A stretch of DNA of 64,000 bases from Paenibacillus sp. (GCA_017512705.1 JAFWEX010000008.1:1-64000), one strand, 5' to 3'; positions 26,153 through 35,425 are shown, counted from the first letter of the stretch. The notes: generated by a model from the sequence alone, not told the origin. A program made the numbers and translations.

Positions 26153-26213
26153 TAGTTGAGTAGAGCTAAGATTGAGCTGAGAGCAGCTGAGTTTAGTTGA
26201 GTATATAGCAGAG
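26153..26213 (+). promoter_or_regulatory. TRAP-binding site of the trp leader
   Basis: Triplets lie at 26153 TAG, 26158 GAG, 26163 GAG, 26168 AAG, 26174 GAG, 26179 GAG, 26184 CAG, 26189 GAG, 26194 TAG, 26199 GAG, 26206 TAG and 26211 GAG. Start-to-start spacing is 5 bases in nine of eleven steps, with one of 6 and one of 7. Ten are exact (G/T)AG. This matches an 11-subunit TRAP ring, and TRAP itself is encoded at 16372. Part of the site can also fold (AGCTG-AGAG-CAGCT, 26175-26188). Confidence 0.88.
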
Positions 26214-26547
26214 TCCAGTGATTGGTAGCCGGTGCATCTGAAATCGGTCAACGCATTCACGGTATGTCTTGCTAAGATGAAGTACAGGAAAGAGAGAATA
26301 GGGGTGTCTTACGGACATCGTATATTCGCATACTAAGGAAGAGACATTTCAAGTCACCACTTCTTGGGCGTTGATTCATTTCTCAAGTAATAAGGTGCCA
26401 ATGACCACGAGATGTTACCAAGTATGATCTTTCATGAATAGGGTGAAACCATGGAACAGTATGGATTAACAACCTTTCATTCATCTTACGTAAGTGTATA
26501 GGGACTTGTTATTTATGAAGCAGCATGCCTGAATACAGCTTATAACC
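26214..26547 (+). promoter_or_regulatory. Long trp leader segment with T-box-like sequence
   Basis: About 330 bases lie between the TRAP site and the terminator. GATGAAGTA (26276-26284) followed by AGAGAG (26291-26296) resembles the start of T-box stem I, and TTCATT (26375-26380) could close the base helix with GATGAA. TAGGGTGAAACCATGG (26439-26454) matches a core T-box sequence at about 13 of 16 positions but has UGAA where the tRNA-pairing UGGN is expected. No gene is seen. The T-box reading is tentative. Confidence 0.35.
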
Positions 26548-26576
26548 AAACCTCTACCTCATGGTAGAGGTTTTTT
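26548..26576 (+). terminator. Attenuator terminator before trpE
   Basis: A perfect 11-bp stem, AAACCTCTACC-TCAT-GGTAGAGGTTT, followed by a T run, ends 47 bases before the trpE start. It is inside the operon leader and therefore likely to be the regulated terminator. Confidence 0.88.
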
Positions 26577-26622
26577 GTCGTCATAAACTTTCTTCTACCT
26601 AAATCTGAAAGGACGTGATCTG

Positions 26623-28191
26623 ATGATAACGCCAAACGTTAACCAAGTACTGAAAATGTCAAATGAGTATAATCTAATTCCCGTTGTTAAGCGGATTTTG
26701 GCTGATATGGAAACACCAATTCGAATCTTCCGCCGTTATGCGGATAATGACCGTGCGTTTCTGCTTGAAAGTGTAGAGGGTGGCATTCAATGGGCTAGAT
26801 ATTCCTTCATCGGGACAGATCCGTTCTTGATGATTTCGGCAAAGAAAGGACGTATTGTGGTCGAGGAAGCAGGACAGACCCGTGAATTGCCGGGCAAACC
26901 GATCGAAGAGCTCAAAGCATTGCTTCGCAAATATCGGAGCCCGAAACTGGATGAACTTCCCCCTTTTACGGGTGGTGCGATAGGATTTTTTGGATATGAC
27001 CTTTTGCAATATTATGAGAAGCTTCCAGCTCATGCACTAGATGATCTGAAAATGGATGACATTCGCTTTATGTTCTGTGATCAGATCGTTGTGTTTGACC
27101 ATGTGAAGCAGCATATGTTGCTTGTTGGCAATGTACACGTCAAGGACGGTGCTACGGATGAAGAGATTCGTCAGGCATACGCAGCCACCTCCGAGAAGCT
27201 TGAACAGGCAGCAGAGCGTTTGCAGCAACAAGGGCCAGGGGAAAACCTGAACCCGCGTTCCATCCCTGGCGATGTGGAGCTTGGAGACGTTCGCTCCAAT
27301 GTGACGAAAGAGCAATTTATCGGCAATGTAGAGCAAGCCAAAGAATACATCCGTTCAGGAGACATTTTTCAGGTTGTACTGTCCCAGCGTTTTCACATTG
27401 ATACGGAAATATCGCCTTTACATGTGTATCGCGTTCTACGGACATTGAACCCTTCACCTTATATGTATTATTTGAAAATGGATGATGAGATCATCGTAGG
27501 CACCTCTCCTGAGGCACTGGTCAAGGTGGACGGCAACCGTGTAGAAACTCGTCCCATTGCAGGTACACGTCCAAGGGGAGCCACAGAGGCGGAAGATCGA
27601 TCACTTGCGGCAGATTTGCTTCAAGACGAGAAGGAACGAGCTGAGCATCTGATGCTGGTGGATCTTGGAAGAAATGATTTGGGCCGTGTATCCACTTTTG
27701 GCAGTGTGAAATGTGACATGTTTATGGAAATTGAGCGATACTCTCACGTCATGCATATGGTTTCGAACGTGACAGGTGAGCTAAGAGAAGACAAGGATTT
27801 CTTCGATGCGTTCCTTTCATGCTTACCAGCTGGAACTGTATCTGGTGCGCCGAAGCTGCGTGCGATGGAGATTATTGCAGAGTTGGAAAAGGAAGCACGT
27901 GGTGCCTACGCAGGAGCGATTGGTTACCTTGGTTTCTCTGGAAACATGGATGCATGTATCACCATTCGAACAATTATTTTCAAAAAAGGAAAAGCATATG
28001 TGCAGGCTGGAGCCGGCATTGTATGGGATTCCGTACCTGAGAAGGAATATGAAGAGACAGTAAACAAAGCGAAAGCCTTGTTAAAGGCTATACGGACAGC
28101 TGAAGCGATGTTTCCTTCAAAAGTGGACGAACGCAAATTAAGTCTGGCTAACGCTGATTATTTCGTCACACCAACAACGGCAACGAACTGA
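26623..28191 (+). CDS. trpE: Anthranilate synthase component I
   Basis: Converts chorismate to anthranilate with an amidotransferase partner, which is not in this window. 522 residues with the tryptophan feedback motif LLES (about residues 48-51, followed by VEGGIQWARYSFIG) and the catalytic chorismate-binding core (RPIAGTRPRG, DLGRNDLGRV, GAPKLRAMEII). ATG at 26623 has a GAAAGGA ribosome site. In B. subtilis the glutaminase subunit (pabA/trpG) is also outside the operon. Expression is probably set by TRAP through the upstream attenuator. Confidence 0.97.
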   Translation: MITPNVNQVLKMSNEYNLIPVVKRILADMETPIRIFRRYADNDRAFLLESVEGGIQWARYSFIGTDPFLMISAKKGRIVVEEAGQTRELPGKPIEELKALLRKYRSPKLDELPPFTGGAIGFFGYDLLQYYEKLPAHALDDLKMDDIRFMFCDQIVVFDHVKQHMLLVGNVHVKDGATDEEIRQAYAATSEKLEQAAERLQQQGPGENLNPRSIPGDVELGDVRSNVTKEQFIGNVEQAKEYIRSGDIFQVVLSQRFHIDTEISPLHVYRVLRTLNPSPYMYYLKMDDEIIVGTSPEALVKVDGNRVETRPIAGTRPRGATEAEDRSLAADLLQDEKERAEHLMLVDLGRNDLGRVSTFGSVKCDMFMEIERYSHVMHMVSNVTGELREDKDFFDAFLSCLPAGTVSGAPKLRAMEIIAELEKEARGAYAGAIGYLGFSGNMDACITIRTIIFKKGKAYVQAGAGIVWDSVPEKEYEETVNKAKALLKAIRTAEAMFPSKVDERKLSLANADYFVTPTTATN

Positions 28192-28210
28192 GAGAGAGGA
28201 GAGACTGGAC

Positions 28211-29302
28211 ATGAACTTGAATCCAAGCATAAATGACGAAAGTGTACTGACTAAACCGCTGATTTCTCATCAAGAAGGAATGAAGCAAGGGCTTGCAAAA
28301 ATTCTGGAAGGCCGTCATTTGGAGCAGGTAGAGGCACGTGAACTGATGTATTCAATCATGAAGGGTGAAGCTACTCCAGCTCAAATCGGTGGGTTGTTGA
28401 TGGGGCTGCGTATGAAAGGAGAAACGGTAGAAGAGATTACTGGTTTCGCTCAGGCAATGCGCGGTCAAGGCGGACGAATTCTGACAGATGGCAGAGGTTT
28501 ACTGGATACGTGCGGAACTGGCGGATCAGGTATTCACAAATTTAATATTAGTACGGCATCCGCAATTATTGCTTCAGCTGTATCCGTGCGAGTTGCTAAA
28601 CATGGTAATCGTTCTGCCTCAGGTAAAGCAGGCAGCGCAGATGTATTGGAAGCGCTTGGGGTTAATATTCACTTGAATGGAGAGCAGGCGAGACAGTGTC
28701 TGGATGAGATTGGCATCTGCTTCTGCTTTGCCCAAGTCTATCATCCCTCCATGCGCCATGCGGCCGCACCAAGAAAGGAACTTGGCGTACGGACCATTTT
28801 CAACATGCTCGGCCCCTTAACGAATCCTGCGGGAGCAGATCGACAGCTCCTCGGTCTGTATGACCGATCACGAACACCTGTTATTGCGGAAGTGCTTAGC
28901 CGTCTTGGTTTAAAACGAGCACTGGTCGTTGCCAGTCATGATGGACTGGATGAAATTAGTATCTCTGCGCCTACTCAGGTATCTGAGCTACGTAATGGTG
29001 AAGTACAGACCTATGACATAGATCCGCGAGATGTGGGCCTGTCTCTACATCCACTGGAAGCAGTACTTGGAGGAGATGCAGCACAGAACGCCGAAATTAT
29101 ACATCGAATCTTCCAGGGCGAACGCAGTGCTTATCGGGATGTTGTGCTGCTGAATGCAGGAGCGTGCATTTATGTATCCGGGCTGGCAGACAGCATTGCA
29201 GAAGGTGTCAAACTTGCTGCTGAAGCAGTAGACTCAGGTAAAGCGGCGAGTAAACTCGGGCAGTTAATTCATACAACGGAGGCGTACAATCATGTATCTT
29301 GA
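28211..29302 (+). CDS. trpD: Anthranilate phosphoribosyltransferase
   Basis: Joins anthranilate to PRPP. 363 residues, about 20 longer than usual because of an N-terminal tail before LAKILEGRHL. The PRPP loop DTCGTGGSG and KHGNRSASGKAGSADVLEAL are typical; the family usually has SVSSKSGSAD. ATG at 28211 has GAGAGGAGAG upstream; a later ATG at 28280 would give a standard-length protein. It overlaps trpC by 11 bases. Confidence 0.96.
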   Translation: MNLNPSINDESVLTKPLISHQEGMKQGLAKILEGRHLEQVEARELMYSIMKGEATPAQIGGLLMGLRMKGETVEEITGFAQAMRGQGGRILTDGRGLLDTCGTGGSGIHKFNISTASAIIASAVSVRVAKHGNRSASGKAGSADVLEALGVNIHLNGEQARQCLDEIGICFCFAQVYHPSMRHAAAPRKELGVRTIFNMLGPLTNPAGADRQLLGLYDRSRTPVIAEVLSRLGLKRALVVASHDGLDEISISAPTQVSELRNGEVQTYDIDPRDVGLSLHPLEAVLGGDAAQNAEIIHRIFQGERSAYRDVVLLNAGACIYVSGLADSIAEGVKLAAEAVDSGKAASKLGQLIHTTEAYNHVS

Positions 29303-30083
29303 TCGAATTGTAGCAACAAAACATAAAGAAATGCAGGTCCTTGCAGAGTCTTTTAACATGAAAGAAGCCATGGAGAAAATTGAACAATTACCTGGTACAC
29401 GGGGATTTGAACAGGCATTATCGAGTAGACGTAATCGGAAGCTGGGGTTGATAGCCGAAGTGAAGAAGGCTTCTCCGTCGAAAGGTTTGATCCGTCCTGA
29501 TTTTCACCCCGTAGAGATTGCTTCTGCATATGAGCGCGCGGGAGCTGACTGCATCTCTGTACTGACGGATGTCTCCTATTTTCAAGGCAGTAACGAATAT
29601 TTGAAGGCTGTTCATCAAGCCGTTAACATTCCACTGTTGCGTAAGGATTTTATTATTGACGAGAAACAGATCGCCGAAGCTAGACTGCTCGGGGCCGATG
29701 CTGTTTTGTTAATAGCTAGCATTCTCACACCACAGCAGATTCGGCAATATCTGGATTTTGCTAAAAGCATCGGACTGGATGCGTTGATCGAAGTTCATGA
29801 TCGGACTGAGCTTGAAACAGTGCTGGAAATTCCGGAGGCAACACTGGTTGGCATTAATAACCGGAATCTCAAAACGTTCGAAACCAGTCTAAACACGACC
29901 TTGGATCTGATGGCGTTGATCCCACCTGGCGTGACACTGATCAGCGAAAGTGGAATCGATGGTGCGGAGTCTACGAAACCTCTGATAGAAGCAGGTGTAC
30001 ACGGCATCTTGGTTGGTGAACATCTGATGCGCAAAGACGATGTTGAAGCTGCTGTCTATGATCTGATGGGACCTAAACAATGA
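29292..30083 (+). CDS. trpC: Indole-3-glycerol phosphate synthase
   Basis: Closes the indole ring of CdRP. A 263-residue TIM barrel with AEVKKASPSKGLI (catalytic Lys), LLRKDFIID, GINNRNLKTF and the phosphate site SESGID. It is a separate gene rather than a TrpC-TrpF fusion. The ATG lies within the end of trpD, and the stop overlaps trpF (ATGA). Confidence 0.97.
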   Translation: MYLDRIVATKHKEMQVLAESFNMKEAMEKIEQLPGTRGFEQALSSRRNRKLGLIAEVKKASPSKGLIRPDFHPVEIASAYERAGADCISVLTDVSYFQGSNEYLKAVHQAVNIPLLRKDFIIDEKQIAEARLLGADAVLLIASILTPQQIRQYLDFAKSIGLDALIEVHDRTELETVLEIPEATLVGINNRNLKTFETSLNTTLDLMALIPPGVTLISESGIDGAESTKPLIEAGVHGILVGEHLMRKDDVEAAVYDLMGPKQ

Positions 30084-30817
30084 GCAATGCTAAATATGAT
30101 GAATCAGGCAGTGGTTCCTTTGAACAAGGAACTGTACAGCCAGCGGCCGTAAAAATATGTGGACTTCAGGACGTTGAAGTGCTAAAATCTATGATAAACT
30201 TGCCTGTGGATTATATTGGTGTTGTATTTGCTAACTCTCGCCGCCGTATTACTCCTGAACAGGCAGCTGAATTGAAATCGGTGTTGTTCGAATGGTCAGT
30301 GAATGAGCGTCCGAAGCTTGCAGGTGTGTTCGTGAATCCGACGATGGAAGAGCTGGAGCATGTGATGGAAACCGTGTATCTGGATGTCATCCAACTGCAT
30401 GGTCAGGAACGTGCTGAATTTTGCCAACAAGTGAAAGAAAAATGGGATGTGGATGTATTCAAGGCGGTTTCTTTCTCGAAAGAGGAAACGGCGCAGAATC
30501 AGAACGATGTTGCATTGCAGAAGTTGGATACCTACGTGGGATTCGTAGATACAATATTGCTCGATACATTTGATCCGTTATATGGTGGGGGTTCAGGCAA
30601 AACATTTGCCTGGGATCGTATACCTGCCTATGCTGAATGGGCTCATCAACATGGTATTTCGATGTTTGTTGCAGGCGGGCTTGCAGTCGATAATGTACAG
30701 GAATTACTACAAGCATACAGACCTTATGGTGTAGATGTATCAAGCGGCGTTGAGACAGAGGGTCTTAAAGATATCACTAAAATCAAAGCATTCGTAGAAA
30801 GGGTGAAGCAGGCATGA
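30080..30817 (+). CDS. trpF: Phosphoribosylanthranilate isomerase
   Basis: Isomerises PRA to CdRP. A 245-residue TIM barrel with VKICGL at 24-29 (catalytic Cys) and [19 protein letters not shown] near 155-173, with the general-acid Asp in LLDT. About 22 extra residues precede the conserved start, a Ser/Gly-rich tail. No downstream start with a good ribosome site is seen, and ATG at 30080 overlaps trpC. Confidence 0.95.
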   Translation: MSNAKYDESGSGSFEQGTVQPAAVKICGLQDVEVLKSMINLPVDYIGVVFANSRRRITPEQAAELKSVLFEWSVNERPKLAGVFVNPTMEELEHVMETVYLDVIQLHGQERAEFCQQVKEKWDVDVFKAVSFSKEETAQNQNDVALQKLDTYVGFVDTILLDTFDPLYGGGSGKTFAWDRIPAYAEWAHQHGISMFVAGGLAVDNVQELLQAYRPYGVDVSSGVETEGLKDITKIKAFVERVKQA

Positions 30818-32010
30818 CGCATCAATTGCCAGACCAACATGGACGTTTCGGTACCTTTGGAGGCCGTTTTGTTCCTGAGACATTAATGAACGCACTAATT
30901 GAACTAGAAGAAGCATACAGCCGCTTCTCTGAAGATGAAGAGTTTAACAAGGAATTGAATTACTTGCTGAGTGAATATTCTGGACGGGAGACACCGCTTT
31001 ACTACGCAGAGCAATTGTCCCGTCATCTGGGCGGACCGAAAATCTATTTAAAACGCGAAGACTTGAATCATACCGGTGCACATAAAATTAACAATGCGAT
31101 TGGACAAGGATTGCTTGCCAAACGGATGGGCAAAAAGAAAGTGATTGCGGAGACTGGTGCCGGGCAACATGGTGTTGCGACAGCAACAGTAGCCGCATTA
31201 CTCGGGCTAGAGTGCAAAGTGTTCATGGGCGAAGAAGATACCGAGCGTCAGCAACTAAACGTTTTTCGAATGAAATTGCTCGGAGCAGAAGTCATTCCGG
31301 TGACATCAGGAACACGTACATTGAAGGATGCGGGTAACGAAGCTCTTCGTTATTGGGTTAGCAACGTAGAAGATACATTTTATGTACTGGGATCTGTTGT
31401 TGGGCCACACCCCTATCCAATGATGGTACGAAATTTCCAACGTGTGATTGGGGATGAGACACGCCGTCAGATTAAGGAGATCGAAGGACGATTGCCGGAT
31501 GTTATTGTAGCGGCTGTTGGCGGCGGAAGTAACGCGATCGGCATGTTCTATCCTTTTATCGGTGATCAGGATGTGAAATTGGTCGGTGTTGAAGCGGCAG
31601 GCAAAGGTGTGGATACCGAGTACCATGCGGCAACGATGACCAAAGGTACACATGGTGTGTTTCAAGGTTCTATGAGTTATCTGTTGCAAGATGAATACGG
31701 ACAGGTGCAGCCGGCGCATTCCATCTCTGCAGGTCTTGATTACCCGGGAGTGGGACCAGAGCATTCTTATCTGAAAGATATTAAACGAGCACAATATGTT
31801 CCGATTACGGATCAGGAAGCACTGGATGCTCTGCAACTATTAAGCCGCACAGAGGGGATAATTCCAGCGCTGGAGTCCGCTCACGCGGTTGCTCAAGTCG
31901 TAAAGCTGGCACCTGAACTGACAGCGGATGATGTTGTTGTTATCTGTCTTTCTGGGCGTGGAGATAAAGATGTGGAATCGATTATGAAATATACGGGGGG
32001 GAATTTGTAA
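30814..32010 (+). CDS. trpB: Tryptophan synthase beta chain
   Basis: Condenses indole with serine using PLP. 398 residues with the PLP lysine in [24 protein letters not shown] and the phosphate-binding GGGSNAIG. Overlaps trpF by 4 bases and trpA by 1 base (TAATG), so the alpha and beta subunits are made in step. Confidence 0.98.
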   Translation: MTHQLPDQHGRFGTFGGRFVPETLMNALIELEEAYSRFSEDEEFNKELNYLLSEYSGRETPLYYAEQLSRHLGGPKIYLKREDLNHTGAHKINNAIGQGLLAKRMGKKKVIAETGAGQHGVATATVAALLGLECKVFMGEEDTERQQLNVFRMKLLGAEVIPVTSGTRTLKDAGNEALRYWVSNVEDTFYVLGSVVGPHPYPMMVRNFQRVIGDETRRQIKEIEGRLPDVIVAAVGGGSNAIGMFYPFIGDQDVKLVGVEAAGKGVDTEYHAATMTKGTHGVFQGSMSYLLQDEYGQVQPAHSISAGLDYPGVGPEHSYLKDIKRAQYVPITDQEALDALQLLSRTEGIIPALESAHAVAQVVKLAPELTADDVVVICLSGRGDKDVESIMKYTGGNL

Positions 32011-32816
32011 TGAATCTGATGGACCAAACCTTCCAACGATTAAAGGAACAAAATCGCACGGCACTTATGCCTTTTCTTACTGCTGGTGATCCGGATGTGA
32101 ATACCACCATTGACATTATCAAGGAACTAGAACGCGCCGGAGCAGACATTCTGGAACTGGGTGTTCCCTACTCTGACCCCTTGGCCGACGGCCCTGTCAT
32201 TCAGCGTGCTTCCGAGCGCGCATTAAAAAGTCAAATTACCATTCATACCGTGATGGATATTGCAGTTAAAGCTCGTGAAGAAGGTGTGAAAATACCTTTT
32301 GTTCTGTTCACGTATTACAACCCGGTACTCCAAACCGGGCTCGATGTTTTCTTCGACGAGTTGGTCAAACACGATATCAGCGGTTTAATTATCCCGGACT
32401 TGCCGATTGAGGAGGCGGCTGATATACGTCGCCGTTCCGATGAAGCTGGAGTTCATCTGGTGCCGCTCGTAGCTCCTACATCCAACGCAAGAATGGAGCA
32501 GATTCTATCCGGAGCGCGTGGGTTTATCTACTGTGTTTCATCCCTCGGTGTAACCGGCGAACGTGCATCATTTTTTGATGGAGTAGAGAAATTTATTGAA
32601 ACGGTAAAAAGCTTGACTGACCTGCCTGTTGCCATAGGATTTGGTATATCCAGTCATGAACAGGTAGCTCGTTTCTCCCGTATCTGCGACGGTGTTATCG
32701 TTGGAAGTGCTATTGTACGGCAAGTGGAAGAGACCCTTCCGCTCCTTGAAAATGCGGCTACTCGTGAAGCTGGACTGTTGCAAATTCGTAACTTTGTGGC
32801 ACAATTAAAAGGATAA
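32010..32816 (+). CDS. trpA: Tryptophan synthase alpha chain
   Basis: Cleaves indole-3-glycerol phosphate to indole, which is channelled to TrpB. A 268-residue TIM barrel with the catalytic Glu and Asp in LELGVPYSDPLADGP and the phosphate site GFGIS. Last gene of the tightly overlapped trp block. hisC follows after 46 bases without a terminator. Confidence 0.97.
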   Translation: MNLMDQTFQRLKEQNRTALMPFLTAGDPDVNTTIDIIKELERAGADILELGVPYSDPLADGPVIQRASERALKSQITIHTVMDIAVKAREEGVKIPFVLFTYYNPVLQTGLDVFFDELVKHDISGLIIPDLPIEEAADIRRRSDEAGVHLVPLVAPTSNARMEQILSGARGFIYCVSSLGVTGERASFFDGVEKFIETVKSLTDLPVAIGFGISSHEQVARFSRICDGVIVGSAIVRQVEETLPLLENAATREAGLLQIRNFVAQLKG

Positions 32817-32862
32817 CAGAGTTCATAAGAACTGTAATTTTGAACAATAGGAGGCGGTCAAT

Positions 32863-33963
32863 TTGAAACCGAAATCCCAGATTGTTGATCTCCCCGTGTA
32901 TAAGCCGGGCAAACCAATAGAAGAAGTGAAACGAGAGCTGGGGCTGGAGCAAGTCATTAAGCTGGCCTCCAATGAGAATCCCTATGGCAGCTCGCCTGCT
33001 GCACTTGAAGCCATTACGAAGGAAATGGCTAACGTCAGCGTCTATCCTGATGGAAGTTCTGCTGAACTAACGGAAGTACTTGCTGAACATTTGGGAGTAG
33101 AGCGAAGCAATCTGATTTTTGGATGTGGGTCCGATGAGATTATAGCGCTGATTACGCGAGCCTTTTTCCTTCCTGGGGATGAAACTATTATGGCGGATCA
33201 GACCTTCTCCGTATATAAGAGCAATGCGGACATTGAAGGTGCGGTAACGATTGAGGTGCCTTTGAAAAATGGAACCCATGATCTGCCAGCCATGCTGGCG
33301 AAAATCAACGACAAGACCAAAGCTGTCTGGATATGCAATCCGAATAACCCTACAGGTACGATTGTTTCTGAACAGGATCTGATTACTTTTATGGATCAGG
33401 TGCCTTCCCATGTGATGGTGGTACTGGATGAGGCTTATTATGAATTCGTCACGGATGAAGCTTATCCACAAAGCATTCCACTGATTGATCGTTACTCGAA
33501 TCTGGTCGTGTTGCGCACGTTTTCTAAAATTTACGGTTTGGCATCTCTTCGTATTGGATACGGTATTGCCCGTCCAGAGGTCATTGATCTGATTAACCGT
33601 GTACGTGAACCGTTTAATACCTCCCGTTTTGGGCAAGTTGCGGCCAAAGCTGCTCTCCAGGATCAGGCATTTGTACAGGACTGTTCCCAGCGTAATGCCG
33701 CAGATCGGGAATGGCTGCAGAATGAATTTTCCCGACTTGGCTTACGTTATTTCTCATCACAAGGGAATTTCATTTTGGTTGATGTAAATATGCCTTCCCT
33801 CACAGCATTTCAGTCCTTGCTAAAACAGGGCATTATCGTGCGCTCGGGCTTTCACGTCTATCCAACATACATTCGTGTGTCTGTGGGAACGGCGGAACAG
33901 AATCGTGCTTTTATAGCAGCACTGGAGAACACACTGGCAGAGAGTGAGCTAGTCCGCCCTTAA
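32863..33963 (+). CDS. hisC: Histidinol-phosphate / aromatic aminotransferase
   Basis: PLP aminotransferase (class I/II). In Bacillus the gene at this position serves histidine synthesis and also phenylalanine and tyrosine synthesis. 366 residues with CNPNNPTG, LDEAYYEF, the PLP lysine in RTFSKIYGLA and the late arginine motif YIRVSVG. The TTG start at 32863 has a strong TAGGAGGCGG. Its place between trpA and tyrA fits the dual role. Confidence 0.94.
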   Translation: MKPKSQIVDLPVYKPGKPIEEVKRELGLEQVIKLASNENPYGSSPAALEAITKEMANVSVYPDGSSAELTEVLAEHLGVERSNLIFGCGSDEIIALITRAFFLPGDETIMADQTFSVYKSNADIEGAVTIEVPLKNGTHDLPAMLAKINDKTKAVWICNPNNPTGTIVSEQDLITFMDQVPSHVMVVLDEAYYEFVTDEAYPQSIPLIDRYSNLVVLRTFSKIYGLASLRIGYGIARPEVIDLINRVREPFNTSRFGQVAAKAALQDQAFVQDCSQRNAADREWLQNEFSRLGLRYFSSQGNFILVDVNMPSLTAFQSLLKQGIIVRSGFHVYPTYIRVSVGTAEQNRAFIAALENTLAESELVRP

Positions 33964-33990
33964 TACTGGCGATGGAAAGAGTGAGGATCA

Positions 33991-35085
33991 ATGACATTAA
34001 AAATTGCTATGATTGGTGTCGGGCTCATCGGCGGTTCACTTGCGCTTTGCTTTAAAGGCAAGCCGGGAATCACCGTGGTGGGTTACGCACATTTGGAAGA
34101 ACTAAAGGACAAGTACATAGCCAGCGGGGTTGTGGATTCTGCGACCCTCTCTCTGGAAGAAGCGGTGCAGGATGCCGACTTCATTTTTTTGTGTGTGCCT
34201 GTTGGTTTACTTGAATCGTATTTGAAACAATTATCCCGATTGCCATTGAAAAAAGGTTGTATTATTACAGATGTTGGCAGTACAAAAGCAACGATTGCAG
34301 CTTGTTCAGAGCATGTGCAACTTACTGATGCATATTTTATAGGTGGACATCCGATGGCAGGCTCGGAACGGGCAGGTGTTGACGCAGCCTCTGCCGTATT
34401 ATTTGAAAATGCCTATTATGTCCTTACTCCGTCCGCGCAAGTGCCTGAGGAGGCCTACCTACGCTTGTCCGATCTGTTGGCACATACCCGAGCCCAGATT
34501 GTTCGAGTAGAGCCTTTGCTGCATGACGATATTGTTGGGGCAATCAGTCATTTGCCTCATGTTATCGCCGTTGCTCTCGTGAACCAGGTACGTGAGTACA
34601 ATGAAACGAATCCACTCTATAAGATGCTAGCAGCAGGCGGTTTCCGAGATATTACACGGATTGCATCCAGTGACGCTATTGTATGGAGAGATATTTTGCT
34701 TAGCAACCGCGAAGTGTTGCTGGAACTGCTTAAAGATTGGAACGAGCAGATGATGTCATTTACCGCTATGTTAGAGCAACAAAATGGTGAAGGCATTGAG
34801 AAGGCGTTCCGTCAGGCACGCGAATTCCGTAGCGTTTTGCCTGAGCGACGCAAGGGCATGATCTCACCTTTATTCGATCTCTATACAGATGTGCAGGATG
34901 CTCCGGGTATGATTGGTAAAATTGCAACAGAGCTTGGAGCCAACGACATCAACTTGAGCAACCTGGAAATTATTGAGAATCGGGTGGATGTGCCGGGGAT
35001 CATGCGTTTGTCATTTCGTCAGGAAGAGGACATGGAACGGGCGAAGGCATTGCTGGACTCTCTTGGATATCAAGTCTGGGTTTAG
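33991..35085 (+). CDS. tyrA: Prephenate dehydrogenase with ACT domain
   Basis: Oxidises prephenate toward tyrosine. 364 residues: an NAD-binding Rossmann start, IGVGLIGGSLAL (8-19), the substrate histidine region GGHPMAGSERAGV, a helical dimerisation domain, and a C-terminal ACT domain (about 295-364, DAPGMIGKIATEL) for feedback control. End of the aromatic supra-operon here; aroE, which follows in B. subtilis, is absent. Confidence 0.95.
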   Translation: MTLKIAMIGVGLIGGSLALCFKGKPGITVVGYAHLEELKDKYIASGVVDSATLSLEEAVQDADFIFLCVPVGLLESYLKQLSRLPLKKGCIITDVGSTKATIAACSEHVQLTDAYFIGGHPMAGSERAGVDAASAVLFENAYYVLTPSAQVPEEAYLRLSDLLAHTRAQIVRVEPLLHDDIVGAISHLPHVIAVALVNQVREYNETNPLYKMLAAGGFRDITRIASSDAIVWRDILLSNREVLLELLKDWNEQMMSFTAMLEQQNGEGIEKAFRQAREFRSVLPERRKGMISPLFDLYTDVQDAPGMIGKIATELGANDINLSNLEIIENRVDVPGIMRLSFRQEEDMERAKALLDSLGYQVWV

Positions 35086-35093
35086 GCAAAGAA

Positions 35094-35120
35094 AGAGGGC
35101 GGTGTTGCCCTCTTTTTTTT
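35094..35120 (+). terminator. Terminator of the trp-hisC-tyrA operon
   Basis: AGAGGGC-GGTGTT-GCCCTCT followed by eight T. Confidence 0.9.
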
Positions 35121-35225
35121 GTGTTGATCCAGTATAAATTGTTTTAATTAGATTATAAAAAAGATCGAGATTATGCACACGGCATACGACGTAATCTAAC
35201 ATTACAAATAAATGTATTCAAAGTG

Positions 35226-35254
35226 TTGACAAAATGAAAACGGATACATATAAT
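35226..35254 (+). promoter_or_regulatory. Consensus sigma-A promoter of a putative small RNA
   Basis: TTGACA (35226-35231), exactly 17 bp, TATAAT (35249-35254): a perfect 12 of 12 match at optimal spacing, the strongest promoter in the window. Confidence 0.88.
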
Positions 35255-35260
35255 AAAAGT

Positions 35261-35345
35261 ACAGTATGGTTTCTCTCCACTCCTATCCAATAACTGTATT
35301 GCTCCACGTGAGCAATGGCCGCTTATGAAAGCGGTCTTTTTTTTT
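35261..35345 (+). ncRNA. Putative trans-acting small RNA, about 85 nt
   Basis: Bounded by a perfect promoter upstream and a strong terminator at its 3' end. The 5' part is C/U-rich (TTCTCTCCACTCCTATCC, 35271-35288) and could pair with AGGAG-type ribosome sites. Next is a perfect 7-bp hairpin, ATTGCTC-CACGT-GAGCAAT (35298-35316). The terminator stem (35317-35336, loop ATGA) is followed by nine T. No gene follows for over 400 bases, so a leader role is unlikely. A 20-codon frame (ATG 35266, TGA 35326-35328) has no ribosome site. No known RNA family is recognised. Confidence 0.65.
35317..35345 (+). terminator. Terminator of the putative small RNA
   Basis: GGCCGCTT-ATGA-AAGCGGTC (8 bp, one G-T pair) followed by nine T. 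Confidence 0.9.
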
Positions 35346-35425
35346 GTCCAAAAAGAAAATTAATTTGTTAAACGAGCTTATAAAGTTACAAAAATAATAT
35401 TTTTATAAAAAAACCATCTCATTTT

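Noticed and set aside
26434..26469. 11-residue leader peptide with one Trp codon in the trp leader
   Set aside because: No ribosome site, a single Trp codon, and the distance to the terminator is wrong for ribosome-mediated attenuation. The TRAP site explains control better.
35266..35328. 20-codon frame inside the putative small RNA
   Set aside because: No ribosome binding site and a start only 5 bases into the predicted transcript. It would have to overlap the terminator stem. A dual-function RNA cannot be fully excluded.
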